DNA from: Prevotella sp.
GTDB taxonomy: Bacteria > Bacteroidota > Bacteroidia > Bacteroidales > Bacteroidaceae
Direction of reading: 5' to 3'
Assembly: GCA_022732315.1 (NCBI GenBank)
Contig: JAIJUV010000041.1
Span: forward strand, 1 to 16,952
DNA: 16,952 bases
Shown here: positions 1-7,607 of the stretch, one piece after another
Numbering within the stretch: the first letter of the stretch is position 1
How the letters are laid out: every line of letters starts with the position of its first letter
The notes under the pieces: model-generated
Seen by the model: the letters and a program-made list of their open reading frames with translations, nothing else
What the model was told of the DNA's origin: nothing
The model's database searches: none
Program-made: the position numbers and the translations under genes

Positions 1-234
1 ATGCTTGGCGATTTGAGCCTTGATGTTGTCAAGCGCAAAGTTCACCTCCTTGGCTTCCTTGCTCTTGCCAATGGCTCTGTTGCCCTTGGCATCCCAGATT
101 GCCTTGGTCACGCTCTGCTTGCAACTGAACTGTGCAATAGTTCCGTTGATTGTCACTCGCCCCATGATAGGGACAATTCCGTTTTTCTCCTTGCTTCCAT
201 TTACATAGAAGACTGTCTTGAAAGTGCATCTCAT
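1..234 (-). CDS. Tyrosine recombinase/integrase, N-terminal part (runs off left edge)
   Basis: This frame is open from an ATG at 234 to the window edge and gives 78 residues, beginning MRCTFKTVFYVNGSKEKNG. The pattern (MR-TF-F-V, KKNG, P(I/L)M-R-T--G--A-FS, then W---GNR--GKSKEA) is that of the arm-type DNA-binding domain at the N-terminus of Bacteroidota tyrosine recombinases. Those enzymes include integrases of conjugative and mobilizable transposons and some DNA invertases. The core-binding and catalytic domains, with the R-H-R-Y residues, would lie to the left and are not visible, so activity and exact role cannot be judged. The gene has its own promoter at 258-288 and so looks independent of the operon upstream. 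A smaller ORF in another frame of the same strand (29-229) is a shadow. The family call is by recalled sequence resemblance; the subtype is unknown. Confidence 0.75.
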   Translation of the reverse strand, partial: MRCTFKTVFYVNGSKEKNGIVPIMGRVTINGTIAQFSCKQSVTKAIWDAKGNRAIGKSKEAKEVNFALDNIKAQIAKH

Positions 235-257
235 AATTCTTACTTTTTTGTTCGGTG

Positions 258-288
258 CAAAATTAAACTATGAGAGCTGCATGGCAAA
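258..288 (-). promoter_or_regulatory. Bacteroidota-type promoter of the integrase gene
   Basis: On the minus strand, TTTG (288-285) is followed after 19 bases by TAATTTTG (265-258). This is an exact match to the Bacteroidota primary-sigma consensus, TTTG at about -33 and TAnnTTTG at about -7. The predicted start of transcription is near 251, leaving a very short, A-rich leader before the ATG at 234. The perfect match suggests strong expression unless a repressor acts here. Confidence 0.65.
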
Positions 289-534
289 ACCTAAACTTAC
301 GCAGAATGGGGAAATATGAACCGTCAGCGTTAAAAATGCTTATTAGGGCGTTTCTTCGAGGTAATGATTTGAAAGCGTTTCTATTTCATCAATCTGCATT
401 TTTTGCATTTCCTCGTCTATGCCACTTAAAGCCAACGACTGCCACAACCACTTGAAACTCAAAATAAAAGCATCATTCTGCTATTTTTTGCTTTTTTAGG
501 CGTTATTTTTTGAGAAAAACAGCATCTAAGAACT

Positions 535-560
535 AAAAAAGGGTGCATTGCTGCACCCTT
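535..560 (-). terminator. Intrinsic terminator of the SusCD operon
   Basis: On the minus strand a perfect 9-base-pair stem (AAGGGTGCA pairing with TGCACCCTT) closes a GCAA tetraloop of the stable GNRA class. The stem runs straight into a run of T residues (plus-strand a-run 535-540). It lies 32 bases past the stop codon of the 712-residue secreted protein, so it marks the end of the transcript. The T-run on the opposite strand is poor, so it probably works in one direction only. Confidence 0.85.
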
Positions 561-591
561 AATTATTATTTATGTTATCGTAATTTCGATA

Positions 592-2730
592 TTACTTCAT
601 CTGAGCACCAGACAAAGAGAATGTCTTGTTACCCTTAACGATTACGAGACCATCCTTTGTCATCACCTTCTTAACAGCAGGAGCAGCAACCTCAGCAGCA
701 TTTACTGAAGAGATGCCTGTTGTGTTAGGAGCAAAGCCCTTGTAAGTCATGATTCGTACATCGCAGATAGCAGCCTCGTAACGATAGAGGTCAAAACTCT
801 TACCTGCCTCATAAACTGCGTATGCATTGGCATCACCCTTGTCTGGGCGATCATAGCCTCCACGTGTGTGAACGATGTAGAAGTTTGGTTTGTTAGGATC
901 GTCAGAAGTATATTTTGGATCAAGTGTCAAGCCTGCATTGTTAACAGCTGTGCTGTAATAAACGATACCCTCCAATGGCATAATTCTCCATAAACTTGCA
1001 TCATACTTAGAGTTTGCGATGAAATCAGCTGTTGGAGCCAACGGAGCAAAAGCGGTTGTTGCATCTTCTGGCTGAAGGGCATTCCAGTTAGCAGAGAAAT
1101 CTGCCACTGCACTTGTCTCGAAGAAACCAAAGCCTTCTCTTACAAGAGCATAGTCCTTGTCTGCCACCCAATTTTCACGGTTACCTTCTGCATCAAAGCC
1201 ATACTTCTCGTTGGAATATACACGCTCCCAGTGAGACTGAGCAGTCTTTGTTCCATCAGCGTTAGTCTTATAATCCATTGCGACGTTTACTGTGGTAAAA
1301 CCATCCTTGCCATTGTCGCAAACATCCTTAGACCATTCATAGTTAGTTGTACCAGCCTCTACATACTCGACATCATTATTGATGGTCTGAGATGCAGAAC
1401 GTGTATAATACTCATTAGGGTTAGTACCATCCCAAGAATAAATCTCCAAAGAGCCCTTGCCATCCAAAGTTACCTTCTCGCCAGTAAGTACATTACCTTC
1501 TTCAGACTTACCATTTTCTGTCTTCTTATAGTGAATGGTCACAGTAGGTTTCAACAATGTATTGGAGTTGTCTACTGTAAGCGTATATTCCTTGGCAAAT
1601 CCTTCCTTTACATTTGTAATGGTAGCTACTGGAGCTGGCATCTGTACTTCTTCACAAGTTACAGGAACAATAACATGCTGAGATTCGGTGCCATCATCGA
1701 GAGTTGTCCACATTTCCAAGTTACCAGACTGTGTACAATAGATAATCTTATGACCTAGATACTCACCATTACCAGGCTCAAACGTAGTCTTCTCATCAGC
1801 AGTTTCATAAGACTTCTCATATTCCTCACCATTGCTATAAGTATCACCAGTAATAACATCAGTAGCATCACCAAGCTGCTTCCAGTGCAAAGTCTCTCCC
1901 TCCTGGAAGTTTACATAATAATCACGCTCAACACCTACCAAAGAGAACAATTCGGAAGTTGGCTCGTTGGCGAATGGACCATTTGCCTCATAAGCAAGAC
2001 CAATGTTAGAGAGCTGGTGAGTAGAAACACCATTCATACTGAATACGAAGATACCGGCACGATTCTCTTCACAAACATAATTATGAACACCAGTCTTCAG
2101 GACTGTACCTTCCTCATCTGCGATAGTGTAAGTTGCAGTCTTAGCTTCTGTATTGATAACAACAGCAAACTTGTAAGTCTTCTGGCTTGACATAACGAAA
2201 GTTTCCTCAACATCTTCTGTTTTAGGCCAATCATTATTTGCTTTAGGATTCTCATTAATTAAAATGGTGAAATCACCATTGTTGGCAGCAGGCTTTTCGC
2301 CAACTCTCCAACGGAAGAAATAATCCTCACCTTCTTGATTAAACCAATGGAAATTGTGAGAAGAAACACGTTTGTCAGTCGCAGAACAAGCGTTCACTGG
2401 AAGAAGATCAAACTCCATGTCTGCACGATTAGCCATGTTAGACATATTCAAGTCCATGGTGAACTTGTAAGTACTGTTAGGAAGAGTAGCTGGATCCACA
2501 CTTTTCCAGGCATCCTCGTTCCAGAAGTAGTTGAGCATACGTCCACCATTCTTCTTGTTCTGCACCTCAAGATATTCCTTGCCTGGGGTAGAGGCAAAGT
2601 TACCTTGATCCTGCACTACCCAACCAGCATCCATTTTGTCAGTTGGTACCTTGAAGAAGTACTTGTCGTCGGCTTTTGCCATCGAACATACGATGAGCAT
2701 AAGCAATGCAATAAAAGTAAACTTTTTCAT
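592..2730 (-). CDS. Secreted multidomain beta-rich protein of unknown function, last gene of the SusCD operon
   Basis: The product has 712 residues. Residues 1-20 are a Sec signal peptide (MKKFTFIALLMLIVCSMAKA) with an A-K-A cleavage site. The cysteine at 15 lacks a proper lipobox (V at -1), so it is probably not a lipoprotein. Residues about 25-250 alternate hydrophobic and polar strands in a way that recalls LamG/concanavalin-like beta-sandwiches (TYKFAVVINTEAKTATYTI, then GIFVFSMNG). Residues about 365-455 look like an immunoglobulin-like or chitobiase-C-type module (APVATITNVKEG, IHYKKTENG, GSLEIYSWDG). Residues about 460-670 form a further Trp/Tyr-rich region. The tail 672-712 (TGISSVNAAE, then DGLVIVKGNKTFSLSGAQMK) resembles C-terminal tails of exported Bacteroidales proteins and may be a type IX secretion or surface-retention signal. 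No catalytic motif was recognised. Its place after two SusCD pairs suggests a surface glycan-binding or accessory protein, comparable in position to XusE of xylan loci. The function is inferred from context only; being a real exported protein is near certain. Confidence 0.85.
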   Translation of the reverse strand: MKKFTFIALLMLIVCSMAKADDKYFFKVPTDKMDAGWVVQDQGNFASTPGKEYLEVQNKKNGGRMLNYFWNEDAWKSVDPATLPNSTYKFTMDLNMSNMANRADMEFDLLPVNACSATDKRVSSHNFHWFNQEGEDYFFRWRVGEKPAANNGDFTILINENPKANNDWPKTEDVEETFVMSSQKTYKFAVVINTEAKTATYTIADEEGTVLKTGVHNYVCEENRAGIFVFSMNGVSTHQLSNIGLAYEANGPFANEPTSELFSLVGVERDYYVNFQEGETLHWKQLGDATDVITGDTYSNGEEYEKSYETADEKTTFEPGNGEYLGHKIIYCTQSGNLEMWTTLDDGTESQHVIVPVTCEEVQMPAPVATITNVKEGFAKEYTLTVDNSNTLLKPTVTIHYKKTENGKSEEGNVLTGEKVTLDGKGSLEIYSWDGTNPNEYYTRSASQTINNDVEYVEAGTTNYEWSKDVCDNGKDGFTTVNVAMDYKTNADGTKTAQSHWERVYSNEKYGFDAEGNRENWVADKDYALVREGFGFFETSAVADFSANWNALQPEDATTAFAPLAPTADFIANSKYDASLWRIMPLEGIVYYSTAVNNAGLTLDPKYTSDDPNKPNFYIVHTRGGYDRPDKGDANAYAVYEAGKSFDLYRYEAAICDVRIMTYKGFAPNTTGISSVNAAEVAAPAVKKVMTKDGLVIVKGNKTFSLSGAQMK

Positions 2731-2798
2731 CTTGTTTAAAATTAAAGTTGTTATTAAAAAATTGTCAGTATATTCTTTGCCACCTTCAGCAAACCATA

Positions 2799-2819
2799 AG
2801 TCTGCTAGCGAGCAAGACT
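2799..2819 (-). promoter_or_regulatory. Intercistronic hairpin between susD2 and the secreted-protein gene
   Basis: In the 123-base gap, AGTCT and AGACT pair, extended by three more pairs across a single bulged base around a four-base loop. No T-run follows on the minus strand, so it is not an intrinsic terminator. It could be an RNA-processing or stability element that sets the level of the last gene relative to susD2. No TAnnTTTG promoter box was found in this gap, so the last gene is probably read through from susD2. Confidence 0.25.
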
Positions 2820-2853
2820 CATGATTTGCGTAGATAGCTCAAATTTCTATTTA

Positions 2854-4680
2854 TTACCAGCCAGGATTCTGCTCGATGGCATTACCCGACTTTAATATTT
2901 CTGTTTGGCTAAATGGGAAGAGATTCCATTTGCTTTCCCACTGTCCCTCACCACGGGTAACAGGCACCTTATTATATGTAAAGGTACCATCCTCATTCTT
3001 GGTGATTTCCATACGGTGGATGTGCATAAACTTATCGCCATCCTCCATCCAACGACGCACGTCATAGAAACGGTGTCCCTCGAAGGCAAGTTCCACACGG
3101 CGCTCGTTCTTATACTCAGCCCAGAACTCATCGTTGGTCATACCAGTAGCAAAAGCAGGCATGCTTGAACGTTCACGGGTCTTACTAGCCATCTTGGCTG
3201 CAGTCTGAGTGGCAGGAACAGTAACACTCTGTGCATTGCCTTCTGCATCCTTATATTCCACAGCACCACTTGCATCTGCCGCATTTCCATTACCGCAAGC
3301 CTTGAAATACTGATAAAGAGCCTCAGCATAGTTCAAGTACATGCCACCCATACGGAAGGTCAACCAACCGTGAGGTGATGTAGTTACGGCATAACCAGAA
3401 CGGGCACGGAGAATCTGGTCTGGATTACAGAACTTCTTCAGATAGTAACCGGTGGTAGTAGCGTATGACTTACCAGCCGAATTACCCGTACGAGAGTGAT
3501 AACCGCCAACATAGGTCTCGATGGTTGGATGCTCGCTATTATAAGCAGCCAAATCATTAGGCCATGCCTCGCCGTTCACTACGACAGTCTTGGCAAGACG
3601 AGGGTCGCGGTTGGCGTAAGGATCGTTCGCATCATAGAGAGGACTCTCAGAAATACTCTTGCCATCGGTACACTCGAAAGCATCCACAAGGTCTTGAGTT
3701 GGACAGTTGCCACCCTGACCAGATGAATAACCTACAGGGAAGTTATATCCCTCGAAGGAATTGGAAGAAGCAGTACGACGGGCAAAGAGTATCTCCTTGG
3801 TACTGGAAACATCTGAATAATATTCCTTACCCCAAAGGTCTTCCAGGTTGGTAGCCAAGCCATAACCCTTCTTCTCGGCCTCATCGATGAGTTCCTTGTT
3901 GGCAGCCACTGCCTTAGCCCAAAGATTTTTCTTCTGTTCGTCGGTCTTATCCTGTGTAAAGAGAGGAGAAGCCTGATAAAGGGCAGCCTGCGCCTTCAAG
4001 GCAAGGACGGCATACTTATTGGCACGTCCTGTCTCTGCCTTGGCGAGAATCATCTCCTTGTTGCCAGCATAGTCGTCTATGATTTTGTCCTTGATACTAT
4101 CACACTCTTCGCTGATAAAGTCGAAGATTTCATCAGCATTGGTACGAGGCAGCATCGTCTCTTCTGAACCAGTGGTATTATGAATCTTGAAAGGCACTCC
4201 ACCATACTGGCGAACCAGTGTGAAATAGAAATAAGCACGTGCCCAGCGAGCCTCATACTGATAGTTGTTATAGAGGAACATCTGCTGTTCATAGTCCTTG
4301 TTGTACTTGAACTGGTCGAAAGTCAACCCCGTCCAATTATCAATTACCTCATTACAATAAGTGATACCCTCATATGCTGACTTCCAAATAGTCTGGTGCG
4401 GATTTATCGCACTCCAGTTACCATTGTAGAAATCCTCTATTGAGTTACCATCATGGCTATACTCCGACTCATCGGTGGCAGAGGAAAGCATAGCTCCAGA
4501 AAGATTGCCCCAATCCGTATCAATGTCGGCATATATCGTTGTCATCAGTCCACCCACATAAGCGAATGAACGCTGAACATATTCCTTGTCATTGGCTGTA
4601 TATTCATGGTAGTCCATGTTGCAGGAAGACAATGCCATGGCAGCCAATGCAAAGCTAAATAGTTTCTTATATACTTTCAT
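2854..4680 (-). CDS. SusD/RagB family outer-membrane lipoprotein (second pair)
   Basis: This 608-residue protein starts with a lipoprotein signal peptide ending in the lipobox LSSC (Cys20), which would be lipidated and placed at the cell surface. SusD proteins form the hinged lid over a SusC barrel and bind the incoming glycan or peptide. Family marks at the C-terminus are ERRVELAFEGHRFYDVRRW (526-544) and LFPFSQTEI near 587, ending in QNPGW. The N-terminal helical, TPR-like part includes ARWARAYFYFTLVRQYGGVP, the usual Y-F-L---YGG-P element. Length is normal for the family. It begins 18 bases after susC2 and ends in two consecutive TAA codons. Its partner is the 960-residue SusC just upstream. 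The substrate is not predictable from the sequence. Confidence 0.95.
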   Translation of the reverse strand: MKVYKKLFSFALAAMALSSCNMDYHEYTANDKEYVQRSFAYVGGLMTTIYADIDTDWGNLSGAMLSSATDESEYSHDGNSIEDFYNGNWSAINPHQTIWKSAYEGITYCNEVIDNWTGLTFDQFKYNKDYEQQMFLYNNYQYEARWARAYFYFTLVRQYGGVPFKIHNTTGSEETMLPRTNADEIFDFISEECDSIKDKIIDDYAGNKEMILAKAETGRANKYAVLALKAQAALYQASPLFTQDKTDEQKKNLWAKAVAANKELIDEAEKKGYGLATNLEDLWGKEYYSDVSSTKEILFARRTASSNSFEGYNFPVGYSSGQGGNCPTQDLVDAFECTDGKSISESPLYDANDPYANRDPRLAKTVVVNGEAWPNDLAAYNSEHPTIETYVGGYHSRTGNSAGKSYATTTGYYLKKFCNPDQILRARSGYAVTTSPHGWLTFRMGGMYLNYAEALYQYFKACGNGNAADASGAVEYKDAEGNAQSVTVPATQTAAKMASKTRERSSMPAFATGMTNDEFWAEYKNERRVELAFEGHRFYDVRRWMEDGDKFMHIHRMEITKNEDGTFTYNKVPVTRGEGQWESKWNLFPFSQTEILKSGNAIEQNPGW

Positions 4681-4698
4681 AATCGTAATTCCTTAATT

Positions 4699-7581
4699 TT
4701 AGAATGTTACAGCAGCTCCAACCTGGAGACTTCTTGTAAGCGGCTGACTTGTGCCGTATGCAGCAGCATCAGCCTTGTCGAGATGGTCGAGCGTGAAGAG
4801 GTCAGTACCACGTACATATACCTTCACCTTATTAATAAAGCCAATTTTCTCCAACAATGTCTGTGGAAGGTAATAGTATGCCTCCACATAACGAAGCTTG
4901 AGGTAGCTACGGTCAAACATATTGAGCGTACTGTTCTTGTCGTTGTTAGCATTGCTTGTAGCCGAAAGACGTGGGAAGAGAGGATTCTCCATGTTGCCAC
5001 GCTCAGCAGACCAAGAGTTCTCATAGAGATACTTAGACAAGGTGTTGCTTGCCACAGCAGAACGATAAAGTCCGTTGGTGGTCTTGAAACCAGTCCATCT
5101 GCCCACTCCCTGGAACATAGCATCCAAACCGAAGCCCTTGTACTCCGCACCAAGATGGAAGTTGTAATAGAGATCAGGAGCTGTCGTGCTATGACCGATT
5201 GCCTTGACATCGTTGGCATCGATTTTTTCATCGTCGGTCAAATCCACATACTTTACATCACCAGGAAAAACAGTGGTAAAGTTATGAATAGGATATCCCA
5301 ACTGCTTCATCTCTGACGTTGAGATTATTCCATCACCATTCAAGTCATCGCTCTTTTGGAAGAAGCCATCAGCTACATAACCGAATGCCTGACCATATCG
5401 CTTGCCTGTAGAAGAGGTGTTGGCAAAAAGCTGTGGAGCCTCAGCCTGCTCCTCAACGATGGTCTTGTTCAATGTCATGGATGCACCCAAACTGATGGTG
5501 AGATCCTTGTTGAGCTTCTTGCTGTAATCAGCAGATACCTCAAAGCCCTTCTGGTTGATGACACCTACATTCTCATAAGGAGCATCCAATCCGAAGACTC
5601 CTGAATAGCTGCCTGCTGTAGAATACCAGATGTTGTAACGGTGCTGGTAGTAGTAATCAGCAGAAATATTCAAGCTGCCAAAGAGAGTGGCATCGAAACC
5701 TACGTTGAACTTGCTAGACTGCTCATGACCGAGTCCCTGAGTACGTGCTGTCCCGAGATAAGTATTACCCCATTGTGTACCAGTATAAGTGGCATCAAAT
5801 GGATAAGAGTTACCATTCATCAGATAAAACTGGTCGTAATAGGTCCAAACATCGCCACCAGGAAGCACATCCAAAGCTTTGTTACCCCAAGAAGCACGCA
5901 ACTTCAAGAAGTCAATCCACTTTACGTTCTTCATGAAAGCCTCGTTAGAAATATTCCATGCTGCAGAAACATTTGGAGAGAATGCCCACTTACTGCCAGG
6001 AGCCAAACGGCTGGAACCAGACTCTACGAGCGCAACATCCAAGAGGTATCTGCTATCGAAACCATAGTGAGCGAAGAGAGATACATTGTGACGATAAACA
6101 GTGGTGTTGGTACCAGTCTTGTCATTGTATTCATAATCATACTTCAACTGTCCGTATACATTGTGCTTCTCTGCAAAAGTTCTATCGTAGTTGATAGAAG
6201 CATTCCAGACGCAACGGCGAATCCAGTTATTATTGTTAGCTCCCGTACCCATATTGGAGTCCGTACCCTGTATGGAAGACATGGTGGCATTGCCTGCAGC
6301 CACGACATCACCATTGGTAGGAACCTCGTAATAGCTGTAACGATAGGTTTTGGAATGGTCCTCATATACATTCGACCATGTATCATAACCTATCTGAGCC
6401 TGTGCACTCAATCCTTCCGTAATAGAAGAAAGGTCTTGATCTAACTGCAAATCAGCATAGAGAGCGCGCTGGTGATTCTTGTAATAAGCCGCACCTTGGC
6501 TTTGAGCCACAGGGTTATTGGTAGTATATACAGTGTTGCCACCCCAAACGGCATCAGATACTTTAACAGGGAATGCATTGGCAGGAATCTTATAAACCAT
6601 GCTCCAAAGGTCAGCCTGGCTACCAGGCTGAGACTGCTCAGTCAACAAGCCGTACAAATGGGTATGCAACTTAGTCTTCAAGCCTAAGTCAATATCCATA
6701 TTGGAGCGCAAGGTTCCACGAGTATATTTGTTCTGTGTGGAATAGCCATCATTCTGGAAGTTCTTGACGAATCCCTTGTTGGTCAACAACTGCACATTGG
6801 TATAGTAACGGAAATTACTGGTACCACCCTTAAACTCGACGTTGAAGCGATCGTTGTTGGAAACATTGCGGAAGGTTTCGTCAACCCAATTTACGTTAGG
6901 GTAGTAAAGAGGATTGGAACCATCCCTGTAAGCACCGATAACCTGGCTGCTATACACATCACCACCCTTCTGATTATGATAAGCCTCATTCACAGCAGAA
7001 GCATAAGTAGCGGCATCCACCATTTCTGGCTTGTTGGCCAAGAAAGAGAACACGTGGTCGTAAGAGAAAGTGATGGACTTGGTATTGTATTTACCATGCT
7101 TGGTCGTAATCAAAACTACGCCATTGGCACCCTTGTAACCATAAAGTGCAGTAGCCGCCGCATCTTTCAAAATCTGGATGTTCTCCACATCCTCAGCTAC
7201 CACATTCTCGATGGCACGCTCCACTCCATCCACGATAAAAAGAGGGGTGCTGCCGCTGGAAGACTGTATGCCACGGATATAGAAAGTAGGATTCTGCGCA
7301 TTGTAGAGACCTGCTCCGTCAAGGCTCACCAAACCAGAGCTAGAACCCAATATGTTATTACCGATGTTGCGTGCGCCACGCTTGTTGACATCCTTGTTGG
7401 TGATGACGCTGACGGCACCCGTAGATTGCTCGCGAGTAAAGGTGCGATTGGCACCTACATCGACAGTTTGATCCTTAAATGCCAGGGTGTCTATGATGTC
7501 CTGCTGCGCCATTGCTGGCAGGGTGGTACCTGCGAGCAATGTCAACATAAATATATTCTTTGTTTTCATATACGAATTCAT
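4699..7581 (-). CDS. SusC/RagA family TonB-dependent transporter, short form (second pair)
   Basis: The product has 960 residues from the ATG at 7581. That start has A at -3 and -6, as favoured in Bacteroidota, and lies 26 bases after susD1. ATG at 7569 (MKTKNIFML) is an alternative; a TTG at 7617 would overlap susD1 and add an unlikely leader. The signal peptide ends near LPAMA. A plug domain follows (about 50-165) with STGAVSVITNKDV, FYIRGIQS, PLFIVDGVER and LKDAAATALYGYKGANG, then the 22-strand barrel ending in SLQVGAAVTF. Unlike the first SusC, it lacks the roughly 75-residue carboxypeptidase-regulatory-like N-terminal domain: only about 25 residues separate the signal peptide from the plug. 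Acidic EF-hand-like loops (DLNGDGIISTSE, DLTDDEKIDAND) are present, as in many SusC barrels. Its role is energized import across the outer membrane with the SusD encoded next. Confidence 0.93.
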   Translation of the reverse strand: MNSYMKTKNIFMLTLLAGTTLPAMAQQDIIDTLAFKDQTVDVGANRTFTREQSTGAVSVITNKDVNKRGARNIGNNILGSSSGLVSLDGAGLYNAQNPTFYIRGIQSSSGSTPLFIVDGVERAIENVVAEDVENIQILKDAAATALYGYKGANGVVLITTKHGKYNTKSITFSYDHVFSFLANKPEMVDAATYASAVNEAYHNQKGGDVYSSQVIGAYRDGSNPLYYPNVNWVDETFRNVSNNDRFNVEFKGGTSNFRYYTNVQLLTNKGFVKNFQNDGYSTQNKYTRGTLRSNMDIDLGLKTKLHTHLYGLLTEQSQPGSQADLWSMVYKIPANAFPVKVSDAVWGGNTVYTTNNPVAQSQGAAYYKNHQRALYADLQLDQDLSSITEGLSAQAQIGYDTWSNVYEDHSKTYRYSYYEVPTNGDVVAAGNATMSSIQGTDSNMGTGANNNNWIRRCVWNASINYDRTFAEKHNVYGQLKYDYEYNDKTGTNTTVYRHNVSLFAHYGFDSRYLLDVALVESGSSRLAPGSKWAFSPNVSAAWNISNEAFMKNVKWIDFLKLRASWGNKALDVLPGGDVWTYYDQFYLMNGNSYPFDATYTGTQWGNTYLGTARTQGLGHEQSSKFNVGFDATLFGSLNISADYYYQHRYNIWYSTAGSYSGVFGLDAPYENVGVINQKGFEVSADYSKKLNKDLTISLGASMTLNKTIVEEQAEAPQLFANTSSTGKRYGQAFGYVADGFFQKSDDLNGDGIISTSEMKQLGYPIHNFTTVFPGDVKYVDLTDDEKIDANDVKAIGHSTTAPDLYYNFHLGAEYKGFGLDAMFQGVGRWTGFKTTNGLYRSAVASNTLSKYLYENSWSAERGNMENPLFPRLSATSNANNDKNSTLNMFDRSYLKLRYVEAYYYLPQTLLEKIGFINKVKVYVRGTDLFTLDHLDKADAAAYGTSQPLTRSLQVGAAVTF

Positions 7582-7607
7582 TTTACTTAGTTTATCCCAT
7601 GAGATTG

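Larger units (their letters stand above)
235..591. other. Intergenic region between the integrase and the SusCD operon
   Basis: This stretch holds the integrase promoter (258-288) and the operon terminator (535-560). Between them, 343-480 on the minus strand is open for 45 codons without a plausible ATG near its beginning; its product ends in an acidic, amphipathic helix-like tail (SGIDEEMQKMQIDEIETL) before a TAA stop. This may be a degraded gene end or chance. No tRNA was found. No convincing attachment-site repeat was found, but the other end of any inserted element is outside the window. Confidence 0.5.

Noticed and set aside
1..273. 90-codon plus-strand frame at the left edge
   Set aside because: The opposite strand encodes a recognisable integrase N-terminus with a matching promoter, so the plus-strand frame is a shadow.
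2671..2730. Lipoprotein signal in the 712-residue secreted protein
   Set aside because: Cys15 is preceded by L-I-V rather than a small residue at -1, and a normal A-K-A signal-peptidase site follows at 18-20.
5641..6444. 267-codon open frame on the plus strand
   Set aside because: It is antisense to the barrel-coding part of susC2 and has no family features. The minus-strand protein explains the region.
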